Positions 1 to 7,622 of a stretch of 21,345 nt of DNA are shown here, one piece after another (within the stretch, counting starts at the first letter, position 1; the number at the start of each line of letters is the position of its first letter). The stretch lies in the NCBI GenBank assembly GCA_033791445.1, contig JASJGS010000197.1, forward strand, positions 1 through 21,345, written 5' to 3'. The position numbers and the translations under genes are program-made. The notes beneath the pieces were generated by a model, which saw only the letters and a program-made list of their open reading frames with translations, made no database searches and was not told the origin of the DNA. This DNA comes from JANTGF01 sp033791445. Lineage in GTDB: Bacteria; Bacteroidota; Bacteroidia; Bacteroidales; VadinHA17.

Positions 1-131
1 GTTTAACGTAACAAAAAGATTTTTGTTGTCACAAGATAAAAAAATAAAATAAATTTTCCAAAAAAAATACACTAATTCAATAAAGTAAAAGCAATATTAA
101 CTTAACCATCTAATTAGCAAATAATTATTTT

Positions 132-2534
132 TTAAAACTTAAACTGAACACCAATTAAAAAATTCGTCCCAGCCTGAGGAAAATATCCATCAAAGAATTG
201 TTCATTATCATTTTCATAATACTTGTAAATCCAAGCATTTGTCTCATATTTAGCATTGAATATATTATTAATTAATAACTTGAAAGAAATATCTTTTACA
301 ATTTTAGTCTTCAAGCTATAATTTAAAATCAGGTCATTATAAAAATAAGCATTAAGTAATCTACCATTGTTTGAGGTATTGTCAATATATTGTTTGCTCA
401 CATATTTTGAAATAAAACTAATTCCAAAGTTTTTGATTAATTCATATGAAATAAAGCTTCCAGCTATTATGTTGGGAGAAAAAGAAAGGTCAGTGGTTCC
501 AAGATATTCTGCCCGCTGTGTCCAGGTATCCCAATCATCGGTATAATCTGTAAAATCACGAATTTTATTCTGACTAAATGTTGCATTTAACTCCCATACT
601 AATTTGGGAGTTATTTTGAATCCTGCAACTATCTCGACACCTGCCCGGTAACTATCTTTTACATTCATCATTACCGGAGCTCCAACATCATTAATTTGCC
701 CTGTAAGTGCTAGTTGGTTATTGTAATCCATGTAATACATGTTTAACTCCAGTTTTATTTTTCTGTTACTAAATTGATATCCCAACTCATAATCATATAG
801 GGTTTCAAATGTGGGTACCTGGCCTGTTAAATCTGCATCCACCAGGTTATCTCTGTTGGGTTCACGATTTCCAACAGAGAATGAAAAGAAAGTCCTGTGT
901 TTCTCAGATATCTGGTAATTCACACCAAGTTTCGGATTAAAGAAGAAATAATTGTGCGTTTGTGATATATCTCTCAAATCATCATCAATACCATCAATTT
1001 CATACCAAATTCTTCTTATTTGCATATCTGCAAATAAGTTTAGGGAAGGTAATAGTTGGTAATTTAACTTTCCATATACATTGAAATCTGTTTTTATCCC
1101 TTTATTTCTATACCACTCGTAATTATACTCTCCTTTTTCTGCCACCTGGGACCATATTACCTTCCCAAAATGATTGCCAATGTATGTATTCAATGCTCCA
1201 CCGAAAATGATATTCCATTTTGATTTCTTATATGTTAAGGAATAAGTAATTCCGTAGAGATCATTATCCAGCCATTTTTGCTGAATCAGGTCTGAACGAC
1301 GAATCGTATCTGATCCAACAACTACATCATTCATTCCATAATTAGAAAACTTCCTATTTTCCTTATATTGTTCATAAAACCCCTTTCCTTTTGTATAATG
1401 AAAAGCAAGATTCAGGTACAATTCTTTTAAAAATTCTCTGGTATAAAATATTTGTAGGTGATTCTGTAGATAATTGTCTGTTTCATTTTCATAGTACTTA
1501 ATATTTCCATCCTTATCTATATATTCTCCGGCACTATTATAAGTCCTATCCGTATCTATCATAGAACCTGGTACGCCATTCCAAGCCTGGTATGTTTTTT
1601 CTTTTCCTGAAGCAAAAACAAGCTTTACAATATCCTTCTTTCCATAATACCCACCTGAAAGGCTGTATGAAAAAAGGTCAGAAAACGCTCTGTCAATATA
1701 ACCGTCAGAATTTATTTTGGAAAATCGGGCATTAAATGTAAACCTGTCATTTAATAAACCTGATCCAAGAATTATATTATTCCTGAAAGTATTAAATGAT
1801 CCATAAGATGAATTTACTTCAGCATAGGGTGCCTCTCTTAACTTAAATGTTTGCAGGTTAACAGATGCCCCAAATGCGCCAGCACCATTTGTCGACGTGC
1901 CCACTCCTCTTTGTATTTGAATATTATCTACTGAAGAGGCGAAATCCGGGAGGTTAACCCACCAGGTACCATGGGATTCCGGGTCATTTAAGGGTATGCC
2001 ATTTATTGTTACATTAATTCTAGTTAGATCAGACCCCCTTATCCTAAAACTTGTATACCCAACTCCGGCACCCGCATCTGAACTTACTACTGTTGAGGGG
2101 CTCAAATTAAAAATATAGGGCATATCCTGACCCAGGTTACGCTTTTCAATTTCATCCTTTTGAATGGTTGATTGAGTTACCGGGTCAGAGGGAGCAGCCC
2201 GAGTGGCCATAACAATGACCTCCTCTGCAAGTACAGAAGCCCTGGTCATTTTGACACTTACTACAATCGGAGCCGATTGAACTTCAATATTTTGAAGAAA
2301 CTTTTCGAAACCCATATAGGAAATGGCTAGAACATAACTACCGCTTTCTACTTTTGAAAAGCTAAAAGCTCCATTTAAATCTGTGGATGTTCCAAAATAG
2401 GTATTTTCAAGAATTACATTAGCACCAATAAGCACTTCACCATTTTCATCGCTTACAATACCTGACACTGAATTCTGACCATAAATTGAACTAACCAGAA
2501 AACATAAGCCTAGAATTAAAACAATTTGCTTCAT
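132..2534 (-). CDS. TonB-dependent outer-membrane receptor, probably for thiamine or a precursor
   Basis: An 800-residue outer-membrane active-transport channel. Seen in the sequence: a signal peptide at residues 1-20 (ends IYGQ); a carboxypeptidase-regulatory-like beta-sandwich at about 22-95 (VSGIVSDENGEVLIGANV, then GxYxLxxSYxGF), typical of Bacteroidota receptors; a plug domain at about 100-235 with RIRGSDLTRINVTINGIPLN and GAGAFGASVNLQT; then a long beta-barrel ending in a terminal phenylalanine (IGVQFKF). Its length is normal for the family. The start is an ATG 37 nt downstream of a TPP riboswitch. Receptors under TPP-riboswitch control have been predicted in Bacteroidetes to import thiamine, so the substrate assignment rests on this regulation and not on the protein itself. 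No thiamine biosynthesis gene or inner-membrane transporter lies nearby. There is no SusD-like partner, so it is probably a stand-alone receptor. The family call is near certain; the substrate is likely. Confidence 0.93.
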   Translation of the reverse strand: MKQIVLILGLCFLVSSIYGQNSVSGIVSDENGEVLIGANVILENTYFGTSTDLNGAFSFSKVESGSYVLAISYMGFEKFLQNIEVQSAPIVVSVKMTRASVLAEEVIVMATRAAPSDPVTQSTIQKDEIEKRNLGQDMPYIFNLSPSTVVSSDAGAGVGYTSFRIRGSDLTRINVTINGIPLNDPESHGTWWVNLPDFASSVDNIQIQRGVGTSTNGAGAFGASVNLQTFKLREAPYAEVNSSYGSFNTFRNNIILGSGLLNDRFTFNARFSKINSDGYIDRAFSDLFSYSLSGGYYGKKDIVKLVFASGKEKTYQAWNGVPGSMIDTDRTYNSAGEYIDKDGNIKYYENETDNYLQNHLQIFYTREFLKELYLNLAFHYTKGKGFYEQYKENRKFSNYGMNDVVVGSDTIRRSDLIQQKWLDNDLYGITYSLTYKKSKWNIIFGGALNTYIGNHFGKVIWSQVAEKGEYNYEWYRNKGIKTDFNVYGKLNYQLLPSLNLFADMQIRRIWYEIDGIDDDLRDISQTHNYFFFNPKLGVNYQISEKHRTFFSFSVGNREPNRDNLVDADLTGQVPTFETLYDYELGYQFSNRKIKLELNMYYMDYNNQLALTGQINDVGAPVMMNVKDSYRAGVEIVAGFKITPKLVWELNATFSQNKIRDFTDYTDDWDTWTQRAEYLGTTDLSFSPNIIAGSFISYELIKNFGISFISKYVSKQYIDNTSNNGRLLNAYFYNDLILNYSLKTKIVKDISFKLLINNIFNAKYETNAWIYKYYENDNEQFFDGYFPQAGTNFLIGVQFKF

Positions 2535-2570
2535 TACTTTACATTTATGTTGAATGGGGGAAGCTTTTAT

Positions 2571-2647
2571 CTCCCTACACCGGCATTACCCGGATCAGGT
2601 TCAAAGGGTTTACTCTCAGCCCGTAATATTAAGGCACCCCCAATTAC
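2571..2647 (-). promoter_or_regulatory. TPP riboswitch (THI element)
   Basis: Read on the minus strand, the segment contains the conserved thi-box blocks in order: GGGGGTGCC, GGGCTGAGA, ACCCTTTGAACCTGATC, then CCGGGTAATGCCGG and TGTAGGGAG. P5 is visible as CCGG-GTAATG-CCGG, and P2 as GGGT pairing with ACCC. P3 is short. The GCTGAGA (pyrimidine-binding) and pyrophosphate-side blocks are both intact, so it should bind thiamine pyrophosphate. It ends about 37 nt before the ATG of the TonB-dependent receptor and normally lowers expression when TPP is plentiful. No long U-tract hairpin follows, so control is probably at translation initiation or through a weak structure. Confidence 0.95.
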
Positions 2648-2650
2648 TTG

Positions 2651-2658
2651 CAAAGGTA
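2651..2658 (-). promoter_or_regulatory. -7 promoter element for the riboswitch-receptor transcript
   Basis: Minus-strand TACCTTTG is an exact match to the Bacteroidota -7 consensus TAnnTTTG. A transcript starting about 5-7 nt downstream would begin right at the 5' edge of the TPP riboswitch, the expected geometry. A matching -33 TTG at 17-23 nt is not evident, so the call rests on the -7 box and its position. Confidence 0.6.
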
Positions 2659-2700
2659 AGTAAATTATTGGCATCTGTTAAGTTGAAATGAATTAACATT

Positions 2701-2730
2701 AAAAGTCATTTTGAATCCAAAATGACTTTT
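2701..2730 (-). terminator. Perfect 13-bp hairpin, probable second terminator or insulator
   Basis: A perfect inverted repeat: 13-bp arms (2701-2713 and 2718-2730) around a 4-nt loop. Each strand reads AAAAGTCATTTTG, loop, CAAAATGACTTTT. It therefore has A-rich 5' and U-rich 3' flanks on both strands, like a bidirectional intrinsic terminator. It lies just past the thioredoxin terminator and before the promoter of the riboswitch transcript, so it could block read-through into the TPP-regulated gene. The stem is AT-rich, so its strength is uncertain. Confidence 0.55.
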
Positions 2731-2736
2731 AAGCAT

Positions 2737-2761
2737 AAAAAAAGCCGGTAAAAACCGGCTT
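2737..2761 (-). terminator. Rho-independent terminator of the thioredoxin gene
   Basis: On the minus strand a 7-bp GC-rich stem (AAGCCGG paired with CCGGCTT, 6-nt loop) is followed directly by a run of seven T. It lies 21 nt after the thioredoxin stop codon, in the orientation to end that transcript. Confidence 0.88.
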
Positions 2762-2782
2762 CCTCTATATGATTTATAACTT

Positions 2783-3145
2783 TTAGTTCTTCTCAACTTT
2801 TAAAACATCTTTAATAGCTTTTTCAAGTGTGTCTTTTGGTAAGGCACCCATAGCCATTTGTGGTTGTTCATCCTGTGGTACAAACAGTAAGCTTGGGATA
2901 CTTTTTATTCCAAACATACCTGCCAGTTCTTGTTCCTGTTCAGTATTTACTTTGTAAATATTTATATCACCTTTATACTCATCCTGAAGTTCTTCAAGAA
3001 TGGGAGCAATAGTCTTACATGGTTGGCACCAATCTGCATAAAAATCAATTAAGCAAGGTTTATCACCTTCGAATTTCCATTCTTTGTTTTCCTCAAAGTT
3101 AAATACCTTTTCCTTAAATGTGTCCTTTGTTAAATGTTCCAGCAT
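2783..3145 (-). CDS. Thioredoxin (CQPC active site)
   Basis: A 120-residue cytoplasmic thioredoxin-fold protein with no signal peptide. Such proteins are dithiol reductants that keep cytoplasmic disulfides reduced, recycled by thioredoxin reductase. The redox site is FYADWCQPCKTIAPIL, with cysteines at C40 and C43, and the cis-proline loop is KSIPSLLFV (P84). The active site is CQPC instead of the usual CGPC; a changed residue between the cysteines can shift redox potential. Another cysteine, C31, lies before the active-site strand. The length is slightly above the classical 105-110 because of an N-terminal extension (residues 1-25). It starts at an ATG and is followed by its own terminator, so it is probably monocistronic. 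The fold and redox role are clear; the specific client proteins are unknown. Confidence 0.93.
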   Translation of the reverse strand: MLEHLTKDTFKEKVFNFEENKEWKFEGDKPCLIDFYADWCQPCKTIAPILEELQDEYKGDINIYKVNTEQEQELAGMFGIKSIPSLLFVPQDEQPQMAMGALPKDTLEKAIKDVLKVEKN

Positions 3146-3535
3146 TACAATAAATTATAAATTAATAAAAAATTACCTTCAATTCTATCTCCTTTGTGAC
3201 ACATACTAATCAAATAATATACCATAATAAATCAAAATAACTTTAATGAAATCTAACAGAATAAGCAATACGACAAGTAAGAAAGAGGCCTGGCAAATAC
3301 CAATAGCCTACAAGACAGGCATTTATGAAATATGAAATAATAATTAAATAGAAATATCTTGAAATAAATTAATAAATTTTAGAGTTATTACATATTCTAA
3401 ATAAGTTTGGGGAAATTGTTATTATGTCATACGTAAACTAATTTCATGACAAAGTCGCGTAAGAAATCAATAAATTATTTTTAAGTACGAAATGAAAATT
3501 GAAAAAAAATTATTGAAAACCTGAAAAATACTACA
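3146..3535. other. 390-bp AT-rich intergenic region, no gene recognised
   Basis: Lies between the 3' end of the GH130 gene and the 5' end of the thioredoxin gene, both on the minus strand, so it should hold the thioredoxin promoter and the GH130 3' end. I see no convincing ORF, tRNA or strong terminator. There is a 6-bp inverted repeat with a 15-nt spacer (TGTCAT at 3425-3430, ATGACA at 3446-3451). No exact TAnnTTTG box stands close to the thioredoxin start; ATTATTTG (minus strand, 3218 to 3211) is the nearest approximation. Confidence 0.5.
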
Positions 3536-4711
3536 CTACAAGTGTTTATTCTTTTTAATCAATTCAATTCTTTGATTAACACAATCTATAGATCGTAAAG
3601 CATCAGGAGGAGTATTTTTAACATAATCAACCAATTTATCAATTGTACTTGTTACTACATTCAGCCTCGTATCGCTGGCACCATAATAAATTACAACCTC
3701 ACCATTATCTCTTTCAACCCAACCATTTCCAAAAACGACGTTCGAAACATCACCAACGCGTTCCTTCCCTCTTGGGGAGATAAAATGCCCCCCTGGCTCA
3801 TATATCTTTTTTGAGGGATCTTCCAGACTGGTCATAAACATATATAACACATATCTAGCTCCTGCTGCAGTTCCTCTCACTGCATGGGCTAAATGTAGCC
3901 AACCTTCACCAGTTTTTATTGGGGCCGGACCCTGACCATTCTTCCCCTCCTTAATAGTGTGGTATACACGTTCATCTATTATGGTCTCCTTTTCAAGGAC
4001 AGGATTTTCAATATCATCACATAAGCCCCAACCAATTCCTTCACCTGATCCGAGAGCCGCAAAATCATTCAAAGGCCTTGTATAAAATGCATATTTGCCA
4101 TTTACAAACTCAGGATGTAGAACACAATTTCTTTGTTGCCTGCTGCTTGTTTTTAGGTTTGGAAGGCGTTCCCATGTCTTCAAATCCTTAGAACGAATAA
4201 TACCACAATCTGCCAGGGCTGCTGATAGATCAAGTGCTTGGGTATCATCATGACTTTCTGAACAAAAAGTGCCATATATCCACCCATCTTCATGCTTAAC
4301 CAATCGCATATCATAAACATTGGTTTCATTTGGATAGAGGTCGGGTATCTGAACCGGATAATCCCAGAACCTAAAATTATCAATCCCATTTTCGCTTTCC
4401 ACAATCCCAAAAAAAGATTTCCTGTCCCAACCTTCAATCCTAGGCATTAAAATAACTTTACCATTGAACTCAATTGCCCCACTATTCAACACCACATTAA
4501 TTCCAAGGCGTTGCATCAAGTATGGATTTGACTTGTAGTTGAAATCATATTTCCAATCCAACGGTACATGCGCATCGGTTAAAACTGGGAATTCAAACCT
4601 GTCATAAATACCTGTTTCGTATTTTTCCAAGATTTTGTTTGGCCTTGATACAAGTGCTTCAAACTTTTGAAGAAGACTTTTCTTTTTGTTATCGAATTCT
4701 ATTTTAGTCAT
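3536..4711 (-). CDS. GH130 phosphorylase, probably 4-O-beta-D-mannosyl-D-glucose phosphorylase
   Basis: A 391-residue cytoplasmic enzyme of glycoside hydrolase family 130. Its length and sequence resemble the Bacteroides mannosylglucose phosphorylases (about 390 residues), which cleave beta-1,4-mannosyl-glucose with phosphate to give alpha-mannose-1-phosphate and glucose. Seen in the sequence: no signal peptide; the general-acid motif NVYDMRLV with D134; a phosphate-site segment SSRQQRNCVLHPEF; the GKNGQGPAPIKT loop; and the C-terminal YYGASDTRLNVVTST block, all five-blade-propeller hallmarks. The neighbour is a divergent mannose-6-phosphate isomerase, which would fit downstream use of the mannose phosphate after a phosphomannomutase. 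The usual partners (mannobiose 2-epimerase, GH26 mannanase, sugar transporter) are absent from the window. GH130 is nearly certain; the glucose-versus-mannose acceptor preference is inferred from subfamily resemblance. Confidence 0.88.
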   Translation of the reverse strand: MTKIEFDNKKKSLLQKFEALVSRPNKILEKYETGIYDRFEFPVLTDAHVPLDWKYDFNYKSNPYLMQRLGINVVLNSGAIEFNGKVILMPRIEGWDRKSFFGIVESENGIDNFRFWDYPVQIPDLYPNETNVYDMRLVKHEDGWIYGTFCSESHDDTQALDLSAALADCGIIRSKDLKTWERLPNLKTSSRQQRNCVLHPEFVNGKYAFYTRPLNDFAALGSGEGIGWGLCDDIENPVLEKETIIDERVYHTIKEGKNGQGPAPIKTGEGWLHLAHAVRGTAAGARYVLYMFMTSLEDPSKKIYEPGGHFISPRGKERVGDVSNVVFGNGWVERDNGEVVIYYGASDTRLNVVTSTIDKLVDYVKNTPPDALRSIDCVNQRIELIKKNKHL

Positions 4712-5152
4712 TTAACTTCTTTTATAACAAACATTAAGCGAATGTATGCCCATGTAAATAAATGGAGAATATGATTAATCACATGAAAACTGACACCAGC
4801 AAAATTATTTAATTTTTATCTTAATCTCATGTATAATTATTGAAAATATTGGATTCCTCAATTATTCTTATGAACTTTTATTTAAATCAATTCTATTTCA
4901 TCTTAACTGGTAAACTAAGCGTTCCTTCTTCGATATAATTCCGAATAAGCTTATTATCAAAATCAAATAACTTATAAATTTTATATACTTGCTAATACAT
5001 AAAAGCTCTGATTTGCGGAAAGTTGATGGGCAGAGTATTACTAAATATTAAGTCTGAACACTTAGTTTCAATTGTAGAAATTCTTAACAATTTATTTTCC
5101 GATAGGATAATTTTAAGATCAACATCAAAAAATAGTTCTTACTTTTAACAAG
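4712..5152. other. 441-bp divergent intergenic region between GH130 and mannose-6-phosphate isomerase genes
   Basis: Should carry the promoters of both mannoside-metabolism genes. On the minus strand, TAATTTTG (4807 to 4800) matches TAnnTTTG but has no TTG at the proper upstream distance. On the plus strand, TTG at 4989-4991 is 16 nt before CTGATTTG (5008-5015), an imperfect -7 box. No convincing operator palindrome, terminator or small gene is visible. Confidence 0.45.
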
Positions 5153-6928
5153 ATGAATACTACAAAATACAATAAATTTCCCTCCGTTGAAGTACCTGGA
5201 AATTATAAAGTAAACCTTGGATGGGGTAAAATTGGACAGGCTCTATCTAAACAGATACTAAGTATAAATAAACTGCCCATAAAATTGGTTGTAGAATGCT
5301 ACCAGGGCGCTTTAATCGATGAGATTGAGGAAGCACTATTGCAAATATTGCGGCCTGTAAAAACAACTCTTTCAGCCTCTGTCATACTTGATGAGGAAAA
5401 GATAAAAAAAATGATCTTTCCAAATGTTACCAATGATCGCATTTTTGGCTACTTAACGCATCTTGAAATGGAGGACTTCTTTGATGCAAATAAGCTGGCA
5501 TCCGCCCGGAAAGAAATAAACGAAATAGAGAATGGGCTGATACTTATTATCGGTACTGGAGCCAGCCTTGTTTGTAAGGATTATGATCTATTGGTTTATG
5601 CTGACATGCCACGTTGGGAAATTCAAAAACGAATGCGGCAAGGTGAAGTAGACAACCTTGGAGTAAAGAATCGAAATACAGAAGATTGGATGTTGCAATA
5701 CAAACAAGGATATTTTGTTGATTGGCGCGTATGTGACCGTTTAAAAAAGAAGTTATTCGGCAAAATAGATTTTGTTTTAGACACCAAAAGTAGGGATTCT
5801 CCAAAAATGGTGGAGAATGAAGCAATTCTCGAAGCTTATAGAATTGCCGTTAACCGTCCCTTTAGCGTAATGCCATTTTTCGATCCCGGGCCCTGGGGTG
5901 GTCAATGGATGAAAGAGGTCTGTAATCTGGATAAAGAAGAAGAAAACTATGCATGGTGCTTCAATTGTGTTCCTGAAGAAAATAGTTTGCTTCTTAAAAT
6001 TGGCGGAGAAATAATTGAACTACCATCAATAAATCTTGTCTTCCATGATCCCATTGGACTACTTGGAAGTTCTGTTTATAAACATTTTGGAGATGAGTTT
6101 CCCATTCGTTTCGATTTCCTGGATACCATGGGTGGTGGAAATTTAAGTTTACAGGTTCATCCACTTACCGAGTATATTCAAGATAAGTTTGGATTGCAAT
6201 ATACTCAGGATGAAAGCTATTATATACTTGATGCAAAAGAGCAAGCTACGGTATATCTGGGATTAAAAGAAGGGATTGATCCAAATGAATGTATCGCTAA
6301 CTTAAAAGAAGCTCTAAAAGGCGATAAACCCTTTGACGATGCAAAATTCATCCAGAAATGGCCTGCGAAAAAGCACGACCATTTCCTTATTCCAGCAGGA
6401 ACTATTCACTGTTCTGGAAAAGATACTATGGTGTTAGAAATCAGTGCCACACCTTACATCTTTACATTTAAGCTATGGGATTGGGGACGATTAGGAATGG
6501 ATGGTAAACCCCGTCCCATAAATATTGAACACGGAGAAAAAGTGATTCAATGGAACAGAAATGCCAGTTGGACAAAAGAAAATTTGGTTAATAAGGTTAA
6601 AATTGTAAATAAAGGAGATGGATGGGTAGAAGAGTTCACTGGTTTACACAAGCTTGAATTCATTGAAACCAGGCGTCATTGGTTCACGAAGCAGGTAAGC
6701 CACAATGTAAAATATGGAGTAGAAGTGGTTTGTCTGATTGAAGGTGAGGAAATAATATTAGAGAGCCCTGATAATAAATTTGAACCCTTTGTAATACATT
6801 TTGCTGAAGTATTCATTGTACCTGCCAATATCAAAGAATATACTATCCGTCCTTTTGGCTCATCAATTGGCAAACAATGTGGCACAATCAAAGCTTTTGT
6901 TAGGCCACAGATTAGCTCAATTGACTAA
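5153..6928 (+). CDS. Class I mannose-6-phosphate isomerase with kinase-like N-terminal domain
   Basis: A 591-residue protein, far longer than ordinary phosphomannose isomerases (about 310-400). From about residue 240 it is a cupin-fold zinc isomerase converting mannose-6-phosphate and fructose-6-phosphate. It shows PFFDPGPWGGQW at its start, metal ligands in LSLQVHP (Q334, H336), E354 in ESYYIL, and PAGTIHCSG (H419). It also has LWDWGRLGMDGKPRPINI, like the short Bacillus-type enzymes. The N-terminal 235 residues resemble the later part of a uridine-kinase/phosphoribulokinase fold (GLILIIGTGASLV, then YDLLVYADMPRWEIQKRMR), but no GxxxxGK[ST] Walker A loop is present, so it is probably not an active kinase. 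Opposite it is a GH130 phosphorylase, suggesting a shared role in mannoside use. The isomerase fold is confident; the N-terminal role is unknown. Confidence 0.87.
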   Translation: MNTTKYNKFPSVEVPGNYKVNLGWGKIGQALSKQILSINKLPIKLVVECYQGALIDEIEEALLQILRPVKTTLSASVILDEEKIKKMIFPNVTNDRIFGYLTHLEMEDFFDANKLASARKEINEIENGLILIIGTGASLVCKDYDLLVYADMPRWEIQKRMRQGEVDNLGVKNRNTEDWMLQYKQGYFVDWRVCDRLKKKLFGKIDFVLDTKSRDSPKMVENEAILEAYRIAVNRPFSVMPFFDPGPWGGQWMKEVCNLDKEEENYAWCFNCVPEENSLLLKIGGEIIELPSINLVFHDPIGLLGSSVYKHFGDEFPIRFDFLDTMGGGNLSLQVHPLTEYIQDKFGLQYTQDESYYILDAKEQATVYLGLKEGIDPNECIANLKEALKGDKPFDDAKFIQKWPAKKHDHFLIPAGTIHCSGKDTMVLEISATPYIFTFKLWDWGRLGMDGKPRPINIEHGEKVIQWNRNASWTKENLVNKVKIVNKGDGWVEEFTGLHKLEFIETRRHWFTKQVSHNVKYGVEVVCLIEGEEIILESPDNKFEPFVIHFAEVFIVPANIKEYTIRPFGSSIGKQCGTIKAFVRPQISSID

Positions 6929-7000
6929 TTAAAAACAAATACTTTTAAAAAAACAGATATATCTTCTATTCTGAGGAAGGAATTTAAATGAATAAGGATA

Positions 7001-7543
7001 TTACTCGGGCTTAGTTTCACAAGAATTCCCCATACAATTTGGGTCACCAACCGGTTTTCTGATTAACTTTAATCTGACTGAAAGAAAATACAATTTGCAA
7101 CCAACACAAATTCCAAAGGCAGTTTCTAGAAAAAGCAGTGTTAAACAAACTATGCATAACATACAAACTGGCTCAAAATATGAAATATCTTTCAACAGGA
7201 AAAGTGATAATATGAAGATAGTTGTGGTCAATATTAAACCAAGACTCCACGCAAACTTCTTTTGGATAGCACCAATAGGTAATGGTGATTGCTTACGGAC
7301 AAATAAGTAAGCTATAAAAACAGTGGGTGAGTACTTAGGATTGATAAAAATTCCAATTAAAAAGCTCAATACCAGAATTCCACTAATGTAGGGTATGATA
7401 GCATATTTCTGCAATATGAACCCATTGATAAACGCAATCATCCCTAATAAAAACATTATACCAGCACTAGCTCGTATAACCCGCTCATCTAAAACTTTAA
7501 ACTCCTTCCCTTCAACGTATTCTCCAAAACTAATTTCTGGCAT
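7001..7543 (-). CDS. DUF4395 family integral membrane protein
   Basis: About 180 residues, function unknown. The frame is open up to a TTG at 7597, but I choose the ATG at 7543 because a good promoter (7595-7622) would start transcription at about 7588, downstream of that TTG. Seen in the sequence: a short cytoplasmic N-terminus; hydrophobic segments at about 22-42, 48-68, 98-117 and 122-150; the family hallmark DERVIRASAG; the SPLPIGAIQKKFAWSLG linker; and a cysteine-rich last segment (CMLCIVC, then FGICVGCKLYFL, with the CVGC pair). A hydrophilic tail has two more cysteines (DPNCMGNSC). The CxxC and tail cysteines hint at redox or metal chemistry, but no activity is established that I know of. 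It appears monocistronic, convergent with the isomerase gene. Confidence 0.82.
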   Translation of the reverse strand: MPEISFGEYVEGKEFKVLDERVIRASAGIMFLLGMIAFINGFILQKYAIIPYISGILVLSFLIGIFINPKYSPTVFIAYLFVRKQSPLPIGAIQKKFAWSLGLILTTTIFILSLFLLKDISYFEPVCMLCIVCLTLLFLETAFGICVGCKLYFLSVRLKLIRKPVGDPNCMGNSCETKPE

Positions 7544-7594
7544 ATTTCTTTTGTTTAATTTAGTCCCGCTTATATTTATTTTCAAATTGGCCTG

Positions 7595-7622
7595 CAAAGT
7601 TAATCAATAAAATCTCTTACAA
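7595..7622 (-). promoter_or_regulatory. Promoter of the DUF4395 gene
   Basis: On the minus strand, TTG (7622 to 7620) is followed after 17 nt by TAACTTTG (7602 to 7595), fitting the Bacteroidota -33/-7 consensus TTG-N17-23-TAnnTTTG. The predicted transcript starts near 7588, leaving a leader of about 45 nt before the ATG at 7543. Confidence 0.65.

Noticed and set aside
10..27. Inverted repeat AACAAAAA / TTTTTGTT near the left edge
   Set aside because: Almost purely A/T with a loop of two bases; expected by chance in such AT-rich sequence and too weak for a terminator of the receptor gene.
3425..3451. TGTCAT-N15-ATGACA inverted repeat
   Set aside because: Only 6 bp per arm with a 15-nt spacer, more than 250 bp from the nearest start codon, with no second copy seen.
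4800..4807. TAATTTTG on the minus strand as GH130 promoter
   Set aside because: Matches TAnnTTTG, but no TTG lies 17-23 nt upstream and such matches are frequent by chance in AT-rich spacers; mentioned only as a weak possibility.
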